Shown here: one piece after another, positions 24,933-33,536 of the stretch
Position numbering within the stretch: the first letter of the stretch is position 1
How the letters are laid out: the number at the start of each line of letters is the position of its first letter
Origin: Bacillota bacterium
Lineage (GTDB): Bacteria > Bacillota > Clostridia > Lachnospirales > Cellulosilyticaceae
NCBI GenBank assembly: GCA_023436395.1
Contig: JAEZJJ010000118.1
Coordinates: forward strand, 1-60,088
Reading direction: 5' to 3'
Length of the DNA stretch: 60,088 nt
Program-made: the position numbers and the translations under genes
Notes under the pieces: generated by a model
Told to the model about the DNA's origin: nothing
The model's input: only the letters and a program-made list of their open reading frames with translations
Database searches by the model: none

Positions 24933-26213
24933 ATGAATGAAAAAGTAACTCAAATTAGACTTAAAGATATAATAGCTCCTAGCTTTTATGAGATACATAA
25001 AGAGATTAAGCAAGAGCTAAAAACACACTATTGGCTAAAGGGTGGTCGTGGATCTACCAAGTCATCTTTTATTAGTATTGAGATAATACTTGGTATGATG
25101 AGAGATGCTAAAAATGGCATTATGAGTAATGCCCTTATTATAAGGCGTGTAAAAGATACGATAGAAGGTTCAGTGTTTGAACAGATGGTATGGGCAATAG
25201 ATAAGCTAGGTGTAATGAACGAGTGGAAGGTAAAACTATCACCATTAAGACTTATCTATATACCTACAGGTCAGCAGGTATTATTCAAGGGGGCAGATAA
25301 GCCTAAAAAGCTAAAATCAACCAAGGTATCAAAGGGTTGGATAAAGTACATTTGGTATGAGGAAGTAGATGAATTTGAAAACTACGATAAGATACGTAAT
25401 ATTAATCAATCCTTGATGCGTGGTGGTCCTAACTTCTTAGTGTTTTACAGCTTTAATCCTCCAGAAAGTCAAAGAAACTGGACCAACATGGAGGTGCTAG
25501 ATGAAAGGGCAGATAAGATTGTACACCATAGTACCTACTTAACAGTGCCAAGAGATTGGCTAGGTGAACAATTCATAATTGAAGCTGAGCACCTTAAAGC
25601 AACTAAGCCTACTAAGTATGAGCACGATTATTTAGGAGAGGTCACAGGAACAGGTCTTGAAGTATTCACCAATGTTACCATACGTAAGATTGATGATGAT
25701 GAAATTAAGATATTTGATCGTATTAGACAGGGCCTTGACTTTGGTTATGGAGCTGACCCTCTATCGTTTACGTTATGTCATTATGACAAAAAGCGTAAGC
25801 GATTATTTATTTATGGAGAGGTTTATAAATGCAAGTTGGGTAATAGTAAGGCTGTAGAAGAGATTAGCAATGTAGGCTTTAACAATAAGACAATCATAGC
25901 TGACTCGGCAGAACCTAGGACAATAAGTGAGTTTAAGAAATTAGGGTTAATAAAAATAAGAGGTGCAAAAAAGGGACCTGACTCAGTGGAGCATGGGGTT
26001 AAGTTTTTATCAGAGGAGATAGAAGAAATTATTATAGATCCAGAAAGAGCTCCTAACCATAAACGAGAATTTTTAGGATATGAATTGGAAGTTGACTCAC
26101 AAGGTAATCCAAAAGGGGAGTATCCAGATAAAAATAACCATACTATAGACTCAACAAGATATGCTCTTGAAGATGACATGATATATAAAGCAGCAATCAC
26201 TGTATTAAAATAA
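24933..26213 (+). CDS. terL: Phage terminase large subunit (PBSX/SPP1 type)
   Basis: 426 residues. Walker A GGRGSTKS at 37-44, Walker B region KYIWYEEVDE around 139-147, coupling motif FLVFYSFNPPES, and a RNase H-like nuclease domain in the C-terminal half (GLDFGYGADP, IIADSAEP). Drives DNA packaging into the prohead with ATP. ATG 24933 follows AGAGGTGGTGTT. Confidence 0.92.
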   Translation: MNEKVTQIRLKDIIAPSFYEIHKEIKQELKTHYWLKGGRGSTKSSFISIEIILGMMRDAKNGIMSNALIIRRVKDTIEGSVFEQMVWAIDKLGVMNEWKVKLSPLRLIYIPTGQQVLFKGADKPKKLKSTKVSKGWIKYIWYEEVDEFENYDKIRNINQSLMRGGPNFLVFYSFNPPESQRNWTNMEVLDERADKIVHHSTYLTVPRDWLGEQFIIEAEHLKATKPTKYEHDYLGEVTGTGLEVFTNVTIRKIDDDEIKIFDRIRQGLDFGYGADPLSFTLCHYDKKRKRLFIYGEVYKCKLGNSKAVEEISNVGFNNKTIIADSAEPRTISEFKKLGLIKIRGAKKGPDSVEHGVKFLSEEIEEIIIDPERAPNHKREFLGYELEVDSQGNPKGEYPDKNNHTIDSTRYALEDDMIYKAAITVLK

Positions 26214-26227
26214 AGGAGGTGTACAAT

Positions 26228-27628
26228 TTGGAATTAGAAGTTGCTAAGAAGATAATTAAAGAACATACTCAAGGCCATTCAGATTTAGTTATAAAATCAA
26301 TGTTAGCTGAAAGGTATTACAAAAGTAAAAATGATATCCTATCAAAACCACAGGCGAAAGAGGATGAGACAGAAAATCCTCTTAGAAATGCTGATAATAA
26401 GATACCTCATAATTTTCATGGGTTGCTTGTGAACCAAAAAGCAGCATATATGTTTACCTATCCGCCCTTATTTGATGTAGGAGCTGAAAACGCTAACAAG
26501 TTAATAAGTGAAACATTAGGGGATAAATGGCCAAAGGTTTGTAAAAAGCTTTGTGTTAATGCTTCTAATAGCTCTATAGCATGGCTTCATATATGGAAGA
26601 ACATAGAGAAGCAATTCAAATATGGTGTAGTGGATAGTAAGCAAATTATTCCTGTATGGGGAAGTGATCTAGAGGAATCATTACTTGCAGTATTAAGAGT
26701 GTATAAGCAAATAGATGACCTAGGCAATAATTATGATGTTTATGAATATTGGACAGATACAGAATGCCAGGCTTTTAGAAGGTTATCTAGTAGTACCATA
26801 GATGAAGGATTAGAAGCTTTTTGTATGTTCAGTACATTTTTAGTTGATACAAATACAACAGAAGAATCAGATGTATTAAAGCATGAGTTTGATATGGTTC
26901 CTTTTATACCATTCTTTAATAATGATGTGCAAATGAGTGATTTAGAGAATGTTAAAGGGCTTATAGATACCTACGATAATGTATACAGTGGATTTGCTAA
27001 TGATCTAGAAGATATTCAAGAGATAATATTTGTACTTTCTAATTATGAAGGTGAGAGTTTGTCCGAGTTTTTAACTAATATAAAGAAATATAAGACCATT
27101 AAGACTGAGAGTAATGGTCCTGATGATAAATCAGGTGTACAGACTCTTACTATTGATATACCAGTTGAAGCTAGAGACAAGCTTCTTACTATGACACGTA
27201 AAGCTATTTTTGAACAAGGGCAAGGAGTTGATCCTGAACCTAGTAACTTTGGAAACGCTTCAGGAGTTGCTCTTAAATATCTATACTCCTTACTAGAACT
27301 TAAGGCAGGTCTAATGGAAACTGAATTTAGATTAGGATTTGGTACCTTAGTTAGAGCTATTTGCAAGCATTTGCATATTGAATGCAAGCAAGTAATTCAG
27401 ACATGGACCAGAGCAGCAATCCAAAATGATTTAGAAATGTCTCAGATATGTCAGAATAGTGAAGGTATCATAAGTAATAAATCTATTCGTAAAGCACATC
27501 CTCTTGTAGAAGATATTGCCGCAGAAGAAGAGCAAATCAAAATAGAAGAGCAAGAGTTATCCGAGAAGAATGATGACTTCAAAGAAGCATTTAAAAAATC
27601 TAAAGGTGCTGATGTAAATGAAGAATAA
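26228..27628 (+). CDS. Phage portal protein (SPP1 gp6-like)
   Basis: 466 residues from TTG 26228, the codon spaced correctly after AAAGGAGGTGTACAA; GTG 26219 overlaps the ribosome site. RYYKSKNDILSKPQ, HNFHGLLVNQKAAYMFTYPP and SGVALKYLYSLLELKA are typical of Phage_prot_Gp6 portals. Forms the dodecameric channel for DNA entry and exit. Its end overlaps the minor head protein by 11 bases. Confidence 0.9.
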   Translation: MELEVAKKIIKEHTQGHSDLVIKSMLAERYYKSKNDILSKPQAKEDETENPLRNADNKIPHNFHGLLVNQKAAYMFTYPPLFDVGAENANKLISETLGDKWPKVCKKLCVNASNSSIAWLHIWKNIEKQFKYGVVDSKQIIPVWGSDLEESLLAVLRVYKQIDDLGNNYDVYEYWTDTECQAFRRLSSSTIDEGLEAFCMFSTFLVDTNTTEESDVLKHEFDMVPFIPFFNNDVQMSDLENVKGLIDTYDNVYSGFANDLEDIQEIIFVLSNYEGESLSEFLTNIKKYKTIKTESNGPDDKSGVQTLTIDIPVEARDKLLTMTRKAIFEQGQGVDPEPSNFGNASGVALKYLYSLLELKAGLMETEFRLGFGTLVRAICKHLHIECKQVIQTWTRAAIQNDLEMSQICQNSEGIISNKSIRKAHPLVEDIAAEEEQIKIEEQELSEKNDDFKEAFKKSKGADVNEE

Positions 27629-29195
27629 TGACTATTGGAAAAAGCGCTTTGAAATCCTAGAAGAAGCTCAGATGGCCAAGGGTGAAGAATACTATAAAGA
27701 GTTAGATAAGCAGTATCGTAAAGCTATGAATGATATAGAGTCACAATTGACCAGATGGTATGGGAGGATAGCTGAAAACAATGAAATCAACATGTCTCAA
27801 GCTAGAAAGTGGCTAAAGGGTAAAGAACTAGATGAATTCAAATGGACCGTTGAGGAATACATACAATATGGTAAGAAGAATGCTATCAATCCAATTTGGT
27901 TAAAAGAATTAGAGAATGCTTCAGCTAGAGCTCATATAAACAGATTAGAGGCATTAAAGATACAACTTCAACAAACAGTAGAATCCTTGTATCAGGGTCA
28001 AAATATAGGCATGACAGATGCATTAAGGCGAATATATGAAGATGGATACTATCATTCAGCTTTTGAAATCCAACGAGGCTTAAATGTAGGATGGGCTATA
28101 CCTGCATTAGACTCAGCTAGAGTTACTCAAATGCTTTCTAAACCCTGGACAGCTGATGGATCAAACTTTAGTGATAGGATTTGGAAAGCTAAAGGTGATT
28201 TAGTCAATACACTTCACACAGAGCTTACTCAAAGTATTATCATGGGTAGAGCGCCAGATAAAGCAATCAAAAGAATAGCAGATAAATTTAATACAAGTAG
28301 ATCAAGAGCTGGGCGGTTAGTAATGACTGAATCAGCTTTTTTTGCATCTGCAAGTCAAAGAGATTGCTTCAATGATCTTGGTGTAGAAAAGTATGAGATA
28401 TGTGCAACATTAGATAATCGTACTTCTGAAACATGCCAGGAGTTAGATGGTAAAGTGTTTAAAATGAGTGAGTATGAACCAGGACTCACAGCTCCTCCAT
28501 TTCACTGCTGGTGTAGAACAACTACTATTCCTAGCTTTGATGATAACTTTGGTGAGCGTATTGCTAGAGATGAGTCAGGAAGACAATACTATGTTTCAGA
28601 TGACATGAAATATAATGATTGGAAGAGAGAGTATATTGATAATAGTCACCTCAGGAATGGTGGTAATACAATTACTCCAATAACAGATGCGAGTATAGGT
28701 AGAGTTAAGAAAATAGAAGTTGAAGGTTTTACAGATGTTCAAAATATTGAGCTACAAGGTCAGCATAAAGCGTTATTAAAACATGCTAAGGACTACAATA
28801 ATAGCAATGAGGTAGCATATATATTAAATAGCAATAATCCTATTGAATTAGGTGATAGTAACGTATTAACTTTTACTGACCCGAATAATTTAAGATTATT
28901 AACAACAGGATCAAACTTGTTTGTAATGCACAATCATCCTAGTAACTCAAGTTTTTCAATAAATGACCTTTATTTCTTTGTTAAAAATGATAGCATAAAA
29001 TACTTATCCATAGTCAAGAATAATGGTGGTATTGAAATATTGACTAAGAATTCTAACTATGATAGATTGGAATTACAAAGGCATGTAAGTAGGATGATTA
29101 GTAAAAATGTAAAAAAAGATCTTGATTCTGAATACGACAAAGTGATTTCAAAAATTATTAATAATTATCAAGGGATATCATATGGGAAGGGGTAG
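27618..29195 (+). CDS. Minor head protein (MuF) with JAMM/MPN-like C-terminal domain
   Basis: 525 residues. Residues ~1-340 are a SPP1 gp7/MuF head morphogenesis protein with the characteristic TLDNRTSETCQELDG and PPFHCWCRTTT. After a linker, residues ~370-525 form an extra domain with H438-N-H440-P...S447-x-x-D450, the JAMM metal-binding pattern of MPN/RadC-like domains. Such C-terminal additions to MuF proteins are described as polymorphic toxin domains of temperate phages, perhaps injected with the genome. The next small gene may be its partner. Domain assignment is by motif only. Confidence 0.8.
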   Translation: MKNNDYWKKRFEILEEAQMAKGEEYYKELDKQYRKAMNDIESQLTRWYGRIAENNEINMSQARKWLKGKELDEFKWTVEEYIQYGKKNAINPIWLKELENASARAHINRLEALKIQLQQTVESLYQGQNIGMTDALRRIYEDGYYHSAFEIQRGLNVGWAIPALDSARVTQMLSKPWTADGSNFSDRIWKAKGDLVNTLHTELTQSIIMGRAPDKAIKRIADKFNTSRSRAGRLVMTESAFFASASQRDCFNDLGVEKYEICATLDNRTSETCQELDGKVFKMSEYEPGLTAPPFHCWCRTTTIPSFDDNFGERIARDESGRQYYVSDDMKYNDWKREYIDNSHLRNGGNTITPITDASIGRVKKIEVEGFTDVQNIELQGQHKALLKHAKDYNNSNEVAYILNSNNPIELGDSNVLTFTDPNNLRLLTTGSNLFVMHNHPSNSSFSINDLYFFVKNDSIKYLSIVKNNGGIEILTKNSNYDRLELQRHVSRMISKNVKKDLDSEYDKVISKIINNYQGISYGKG

Positions 29196-29200
29196 TAGGC

Positions 29201-29329
29201 ATGAAAGAAGAAATACAATATCAATTAGATGGTTCAAATGAAGATGCCAAAAAAGCAGCTCAATGGTTTTTGGACAATGATGATGGGAAAGAAGATACTG
29301 TAAAGTACAGAGATAAATCAGAGGAATAA
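29201..29329 (+). CDS. Small acidic protein after MuF-JAMM gene
   Basis: 42 residues, acidic (many Asp/Glu), starting 5 bases after the MuF stop with GGAAGGGGTAGTAGGC upstream. Followed by a terminator-like hairpin. A position typical of an immunity protein, but far smaller than most; not recognised. Confidence 0.5.
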   Translation: MKEEIQYQLDGSNEDAKKAAQWFLDNDDGKEDTVKYRDKSEE

Positions 29330-29331
29330 AC

Positions 29332-29368
29332 AGCACTTACTTAGTTGATGATGAGTAGGTGCTATTTT
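29332..29368 (+). terminator. Terminator-like hairpin
   Basis: AGCACTTACT (29332-29341) pairs with AGTAGGTGCT (29354-29363), then ATTTTATT. Ends the MuF transcript or attenuates the head operon. Confidence 0.6.
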
Positions 29369-29392
29369 ATTGCAAAGAAATGAGGTGATGAA

Positions 29393-29659
29393 ATGAAATA
29401 CTACGGAATTGATTTTTCAATAAAGTATATCATTTTTGAAGATGATGAAAATGCATATGCAATTAGCTTTAAAGAAGATATATTTGGAAATTGCAAAGTA
29501 CTAGATTTTTCAAAAGGAAACAAAGGAGATATATGTCTTCCAATAAAAGAAATAAAGGTTAGAACTACTAGGCCTAATATATTCGGAAGAATTAGGTATC
29601 TAATAGCTCTAACCCCTCATAAAGCTAAGAAGTTATTTAAGAACCGGAAATGTAACTGA
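29393..29659 (+). CDS. Hypothetical protein (88 aa) in head operon
   Basis: ATG follows GAAATGAGGTGATGAA. Beta-rich first half (YGIDFSIKYIIFEDDENAYAISF), Lys/Arg-rich end. Not recognised and not a typical head gene; possible cargo or immunity factor tied to the MuF-JAMM protein. Its 3' end overlaps the convergent gene by 23 bases. Confidence 0.5.
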   Translation: MKYYGIDFSIKYIIFEDDENAYAISFKEDIFGNCKVLDFSKGNKGDICLPIKEIKVRTTRPNIFGRIRYLIALTPHKAKKLFKNRKCN

Positions 29660-29870
29660 TGCCTAGATCAGTTATGCTTATTATTTGCATACCAACAGCT
29701 GGACGACCACATAAAGTGATATATCCATTATCTGATAAGTATTGAATTGCAACACCATATTGAGAACGACCTTGTATATCTGGTGGATATGTACAGCAAT
29801 AGTCAAGCTTATTCGTTTCTACGTAATGATCATAGGCACTTTTGAGAATTAAAGATTGCAATTCATTCAT
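29637..29870 (-). CDS. YjcQ-like winged-helix protein, opposite strand
   Basis: 77 residues; ATG 29870 has AAAGGTGATGATAATC upstream (12 bases shorter than the open frame). The pattern with an N-terminal helix, then ...GVAIQYLSDNGYITL and a closing beta hairpin (SITDLGISYI) resembles YjcQ-like winged helices. It is the only leftward gene inside the structural block, typical of a phage moron expressed in the lysogen. Confidence 0.55.
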   Translation of the reverse strand: MNELQSLILKSAYDHYVETNKLDYCCTYPPDIQGRSQYGVAIQYLSDNGYITLCGRPAVGMQIISITDLGISYISGS

Positions 29871-29958
29871 GATTATCATCACCTTTCTTTAATATTTCAG
29901 CTCTGACAAGCTGATAAATGAATTATAGTACAAGAAAATTAAATAATATGTCGTAAAG

Positions 29959-29986
29959 AAGCACTTTGAAGAGTGCTTTTATTTTG
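29959..29986 (+). terminator. Terminator-like hairpin before scaffold gene
   Basis: AAGCACT (29959-29965) pairs with AGTGCTT (29972-29978), then TTATTTT. Bases 29987-30074 after it hold a leader with a GAACTCC...GGGAG pair, perhaps processed or antiterminated. Confidence 0.55.
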
Positions 29987-30074
29987 CTCTTTTTTAAGGG
30001 TTGTAGAGCATAAAGAACAACGGAACTCCTAACTGGGAGCAACCAGTATAAATATGCTATTGGAGGTAGTAGAA

Positions 30075-30686
30075 ATGGAATGGTTAAAGAAGATTTTAGA
30101 AGGAGCAACAATTACAGAAGGAAAACTAGATATTGAGGCAGTCATGAAGCAAGTCAATGTGGAATTTCCTAAGAATGCAGTACCTAAAGAAACTTACAAT
30201 ACAGTAAGTTCTGAGCTTAAAACAGCAAATATAACAATTGAAGACCTGAAGAAAAACAACGGAGATAATGAGACATTACAAAAGACAATTAAAGATCATG
30301 AAGCTACCATACAGAAATTAAAGGATGAAGCTTCTAGTACAGCAAAATCATATACACTTAAAGAAGCACTAAAAGAAGCTGGAGTAAAAGATGTTGATTA
30401 TCTTATCTTTAAGCATGGAGGAGTTGATAAGTTTACCTTTGATAAAGATAGCAAAGTTATCGGACTTGAAGAAACTATTAAACCATACAAAGAAAATGAG
30501 GCAATGGCACATCTATTTACAACTGGTGAAAAGAAGCAAGATTATAATCCTAGTGGTGGTAAAGGTGGTTCTTTTGCTAATCCTTGGGCAAAGGAAACCT
30601 TTAACTTAACAGAACAAGGGAAAATATTTAAAGAAAACCCTGCACAGGCTAAAGAATTAGCACAAGCTGCAGGAGTAAACTTATAA
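30075..30686 (+). CDS. Phage capsid scaffolding protein (GP20-like)
   Basis: 203 residues from ATG 30075 (TTGGAGGTAGTAGAA). A long central coiled coil (SSELKTANITIEDLKKN... ATIQKLKDEAS) and ending in PWAKETFNLTEQGKIFKENPAQAKELA, typical of GP20 scaffolds. Directs capsid assembly and leaves the prohead. Immediately before the major capsid gene. Confidence 0.85.
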   Translation: MEWLKKILEGATITEGKLDIEAVMKQVNVEFPKNAVPKETYNTVSSELKTANITIEDLKKNNGDNETLQKTIKDHEATIQKLKDEASSTAKSYTLKEALKEAGVKDVDYLIFKHGGVDKFTFDKDSKVIGLEETIKPYKENEAMAHLFTTGEKKQDYNPSGGKGGSFANPWAKETFNLTEQGKIFKENPAQAKELAQAAGVNL

Positions 30687-30704
30687 GAAAGAAGGTAATT
30701 AAAT

Positions 30705-31712
30705 ATGGCAATTACAAAATTAAGTGATGTAATCGTACCAGAGTTATTCAATCCATATGTGATTCAAAAAACATTAGAAAAATCAGCACTTGTACAAAGT
30801 GGGATTATTACAGCAAATGCTGAATTTGACAAGCTCGCAAGTCAGGCAGCTCCAGTTATTAATATGCCTTTCTTTGAGGATTTGTCTGGTGAATCTGAAC
30901 AGATTATTGAGGATGCAGATTTAACACCAGATAAAATCACATCTAAAAAGGATGTGGCAGCAATTATTCGTAGAGCAAAGATGTGGTCTGCAACTGACTT
31001 ATCAGCTGCATTAGCGGGTAAAGATCCAATGGAAGCTATTGCAAGCCTAGTAGCAGGCTTTTGGACAAGAGATATGCAAAAAGAATTAATTGCTATTCTT
31101 AATGGTGTATTTGGAACATTTACACCTGATGGTGGTTCAGCAACTACAAGACTTGCTAGTAACTTACTAGATATTTCAGCATTAACAAGCGGAGCTTCTA
31201 AATGGTCAGCAAGCGCATTTATTGATGCACAGCAGCTATTAGGAGATGCACAAGCACAGCTTGAAGCTATTGCAATGCATAGTGCTACATACTCTAATCT
31301 TAAAAAACAAAATCTTATTTCTACTGAACATCCTAGTATGGATGTGTCTTTTGAGGCATATCAAGGTAAACGTGTTATTGTTGATGATGGGTGTCCTGTA
31401 ACCGGAACTGGAGCAAATCAGGTATTTACTTCATACTTATTTGGTGGAGGAGCTATTGCATTAGGTAATGGTAGTCCAGTTGGATTTGTAGCTACAGAAG
31501 TAGACAGAGATAAGAAAAAAGGTTCCGGTGTGGACTATCTTATTAACCGTAAGACAATGATTTTACATCCTAGAGGAGTACAGTTTACTAATGCAAATGT
31601 TGCAAAAACAGAAGGGCCAAGCAGAGCAGAATTGCAAGCTGCAGAAAACTGGTTACCTGTTTATGAGCCAAAACAAATTCGTATTGTGGCATTCAAACAT
31701 AAACTTGGATAG
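30705..31712 (+). CDS. Major capsid protein
   Basis: 335 residues. TKLSDVIVPELFNPYVIQKTLEKSALVQSGII start and INMPFFEDLSG are typical of the HK97-fold coat proteins of PBSX/SPP1-like phages. ATG follows GAAAGAAGGTAATTAAAT. Forms the icosahedral shell around the DNA. Confidence 0.88.
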   Translation: MAITKLSDVIVPELFNPYVIQKTLEKSALVQSGIITANAEFDKLASQAAPVINMPFFEDLSGESEQIIEDADLTPDKITSKKDVAAIIRRAKMWSATDLSAALAGKDPMEAIASLVAGFWTRDMQKELIAILNGVFGTFTPDGGSATTRLASNLLDISALTSGASKWSASAFIDAQQLLGDAQAQLEAIAMHSATYSNLKKQNLISTEHPSMDVSFEAYQGKRVIVDDGCPVTGTGANQVFTSYLFGGGAIALGNGSPVGFVATEVDRDKKKGSGVDYLINRKTMILHPRGVQFTNANVAKTEGPSRAELQAAENWLPVYEPKQIRIVAFKHKLG

Positions 31713-31723
31713 GATGTGATCCT

Positions 31724-32065
31724 ATGGAGCTATTGAAGCTTAAAAAGTTATTAGGAATAGAGGGTATGGGAAAGGACTTTGAACTTCAATTCATTTTAGA
31801 GGATGTAGAGGGCAAGGTCCTTGATTATTGCCACTTGGATGATATACCACAAGGTTTACAGACAACCTGTTATAGAATGGCTATGGATATCTATAGAAAT
31901 GAAAATCTTGGGAGTGAAGTAGTAGAGACAGTAGTGACCTCTATTAGTGAGGGTGATACCTCTGTTTCCTATAAAGTAAAGTCTCAAGAGAGTAGTTATA
32001 TAGAATCTATCCTAAAGGATTACAGGCCACAGCTTAATAGGTATAGAAAGTTGGTGTGGAGATGA
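31724..32065 (+). CDS. Head-tail connector protein (Phage_connect_1)
   Basis: 113 residues, helical (ELLKLKKLLGIEGMGKDFELQFILEDVEGKVLDYC). Matches the SPP1 gp15/HK97 gp6-type adaptor by size, fold and position just after capsid. Joins the portal to the tail. TAA of capsid is 11 bases upstream. Confidence 0.8.
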   Translation: MELLKLKKLLGIEGMGKDFELQFILEDVEGKVLDYCHLDDIPQGLQTTCYRMAMDIYRNENLGSEVVETVVTSISEGDTSVSYKVKSQESSYIESILKDYRPQLNRYRKLVWR

Positions 32066-32436
32066 TAGCTAAGGCTAGATTACAAGCTAGAAAAGCTTTA
32101 GAGCAACTATATGAGCATAACTGTACAGTAATTGAGTATGTGAAAGTAAAAGACCCTATAACTAAGCAAACAGGAATGAAAGAGATGCCTGTACTAGAAA
32201 ATCAGCCCTGTAAGTTATCGTTTTCCACTAGCAAAACAACTAATCAAACAGAGTCAGCAAATCAAGTAATCCAAGTTATTAAGTTATTTATAACACCTGA
32301 AATAACAATTAAAGAAGGGTCTAAGATTGTTATTACTCATAATGGCAAGATAAGTGAGTATAAAAATAGTGGTGTTCCTTCAATATTCCCTACACATCAA
32401 GAAATCGTATTAGAACTATTTAAGGGGTGGTCTTAA
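32062..32436 (+). CDS. Head-closure-like protein
   Basis: 124 residues from ATG 32062; overlaps the connector gene by 4 bases. Beta-rich pattern (KLSFSTSKT..., ITPEITIKEGSKIVITHNG) fits the head closure/stopper family (SPP1 gp16-like). Assignment rests mainly on order. Confidence 0.68.
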   Translation: MIAKARLQARKALEQLYEHNCTVIEYVKVKDPITKQTGMKEMPVLENQPCKLSFSTSKTTNQTESANQVIQVIKLFITPEITIKEGSKIVITHNGKISEYKNSGVPSIFPTHQEIVLELFKGWS

Positions 32437-32930
32437 TGGCTAGGTGGGGAAACTGTGATTTTAGGCAGTTACAAAGATTACAAGAGAAGCTTGATAGATT
32501 AGCTAGTGGAAATATAGAGGCTTTTTGTGAAGCTTGTGCAAAAGAACTAGCTGCTAGATTATTAGCTAAGGTCATCAGACGTACACCCGTAGGACAATAT
32601 GAATCAGGAACTGGTAAAACAGGTGGAACCCTTAGAAGAGGATGGACAGTAAATAGCCATCATGAAGCTCAATCTGGTGGCAGTAAAAATGCTAAAGCGT
32701 ATGTTGATTCTCTAGTAATTACGCATTCAGGTGATACTTATCAGATTGAGATTATAAACCCAGTTGAATATGCTCCATATGTAGAATTTGGACATAGGAC
32801 TAGAAATCATAAAGGGTGGGTACCTGGCCGATTTATGCTTACCATTTCAGAAAAGGAGTTAGAGTCACAAGCCCCCAAAATTCTAGAAAGAAAATTGATG
32901 CAGTATTTAGGAGGTATATTTAGTGATTAA
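32436..32930 (+). CDS. HK97 gp10-like tail completion protein
   Basis: 164 residues from ATG 32436 (overlapping TAATG, GGGGTGGT upstream). RTPVGQYESGTGKTGGTLRRGW and YAPYVEFGHRTRNHKG are signature HK97-gp10 motifs. Helps attach head and tail. Confidence 0.82.
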   Translation: MARWGNCDFRQLQRLQEKLDRLASGNIEAFCEACAKELAARLLAKVIRRTPVGQYESGTGKTGGTLRRGWTVNSHHEAQSGGSKNAKAYVDSLVITHSGDTYQIEIINPVEYAPYVEFGHRTRNHKGWVPGRFMLTISEKELESQAPKILERKLMQYLGGIFSD

Positions 32931-33348
32931 CGAACTAATTATAGGTATTTCACAAGCACTAGATACTGCATTTAGTGATGTGGAGATACATGTAGATGAG
33001 ATAAAGCAAGGACTTGTTGAGCCTTGCTTTTTTATTATGCTCTTAGAACCTAGCCAAGAGCAGATACTTGGACCAAGGTACTACCGAGAAAATTCCTTTG
33101 ATATTCATTATTTCCCTAAGACAGATAACACATCCGAAATTAATAATGCAGTTGACAAGCTTATGGATGCTTTAGAGTACATTAATTTTGACGGTGGATT
33201 GCTTAGAGGAACTAAAATGCATAGCGAAACAGTATCAGGTGTTCTACATTTCTTTGTGGATTACAACTTCTACACAATTAAAGATAAGATTGCTGATCCG
33301 TATATGGAACAGCTTAAAGTGAAAGGCAAGGTGAGAAAAAGTGAGTGA
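32923..33348 (+). CDS. Tail terminator-like protein (DUF6838)
   Basis: 141 residues from GTG 32923 (AGGAGGTATATTTA). VEIHVDEIKQGLVEPCFFIMLLEPSQEQILGPRYYRENSFDIHYFP resembles tail terminators of myovirus-like Firmicute phages. Caps the end of the tail tube. Confidence 0.7.
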   Translation: MINELIIGISQALDTAFSDVEIHVDEIKQGLVEPCFFIMLLEPSQEQILGPRYYRENSFDIHYFPKTDNTSEINNAVDKLMDALEYINFDGGLLRGTKMHSETVSGVLHFFVDYNFYTIKDKIADPYMEQLKVKGKVRKSE

Positions 33349-33535
33349 ACCTAAGTTGACTAAATCAAAAGAATCAACTAATGAAGTAGGATTTACAAAG
33401 TCACAACTTCTAAAATCAAAAAAATATATTCACCAAACAGATGTGCTCAATGTTATTTTAGAAGATGACAAAAACTATACCATCAAGGAAGTTGAAAAAC
33501 TTATTGATGGCTTTATGAAGAAAGAGGTGAAGTAG
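33341..33535 (+). CDS. Small hypothetical phage protein before sheath
   Basis: 64 residues from GTG 33341 (AAGGTGAGAAAAA). A Lys-rich N-terminus, then KYIHQTDVLNVILEDDKNYTIKEVEKLIDGFMKK. Often found between tail terminator and sheath in PBSX-like clusters; role unknown. Confidence 0.65.
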   Translation: MSEPKLTKSKESTNEVGFTKSQLLKSKKYIHQTDVLNVILEDDKNYTIKEVEKLIDGFMKKEVK

Positions 33536-33536
33536 T

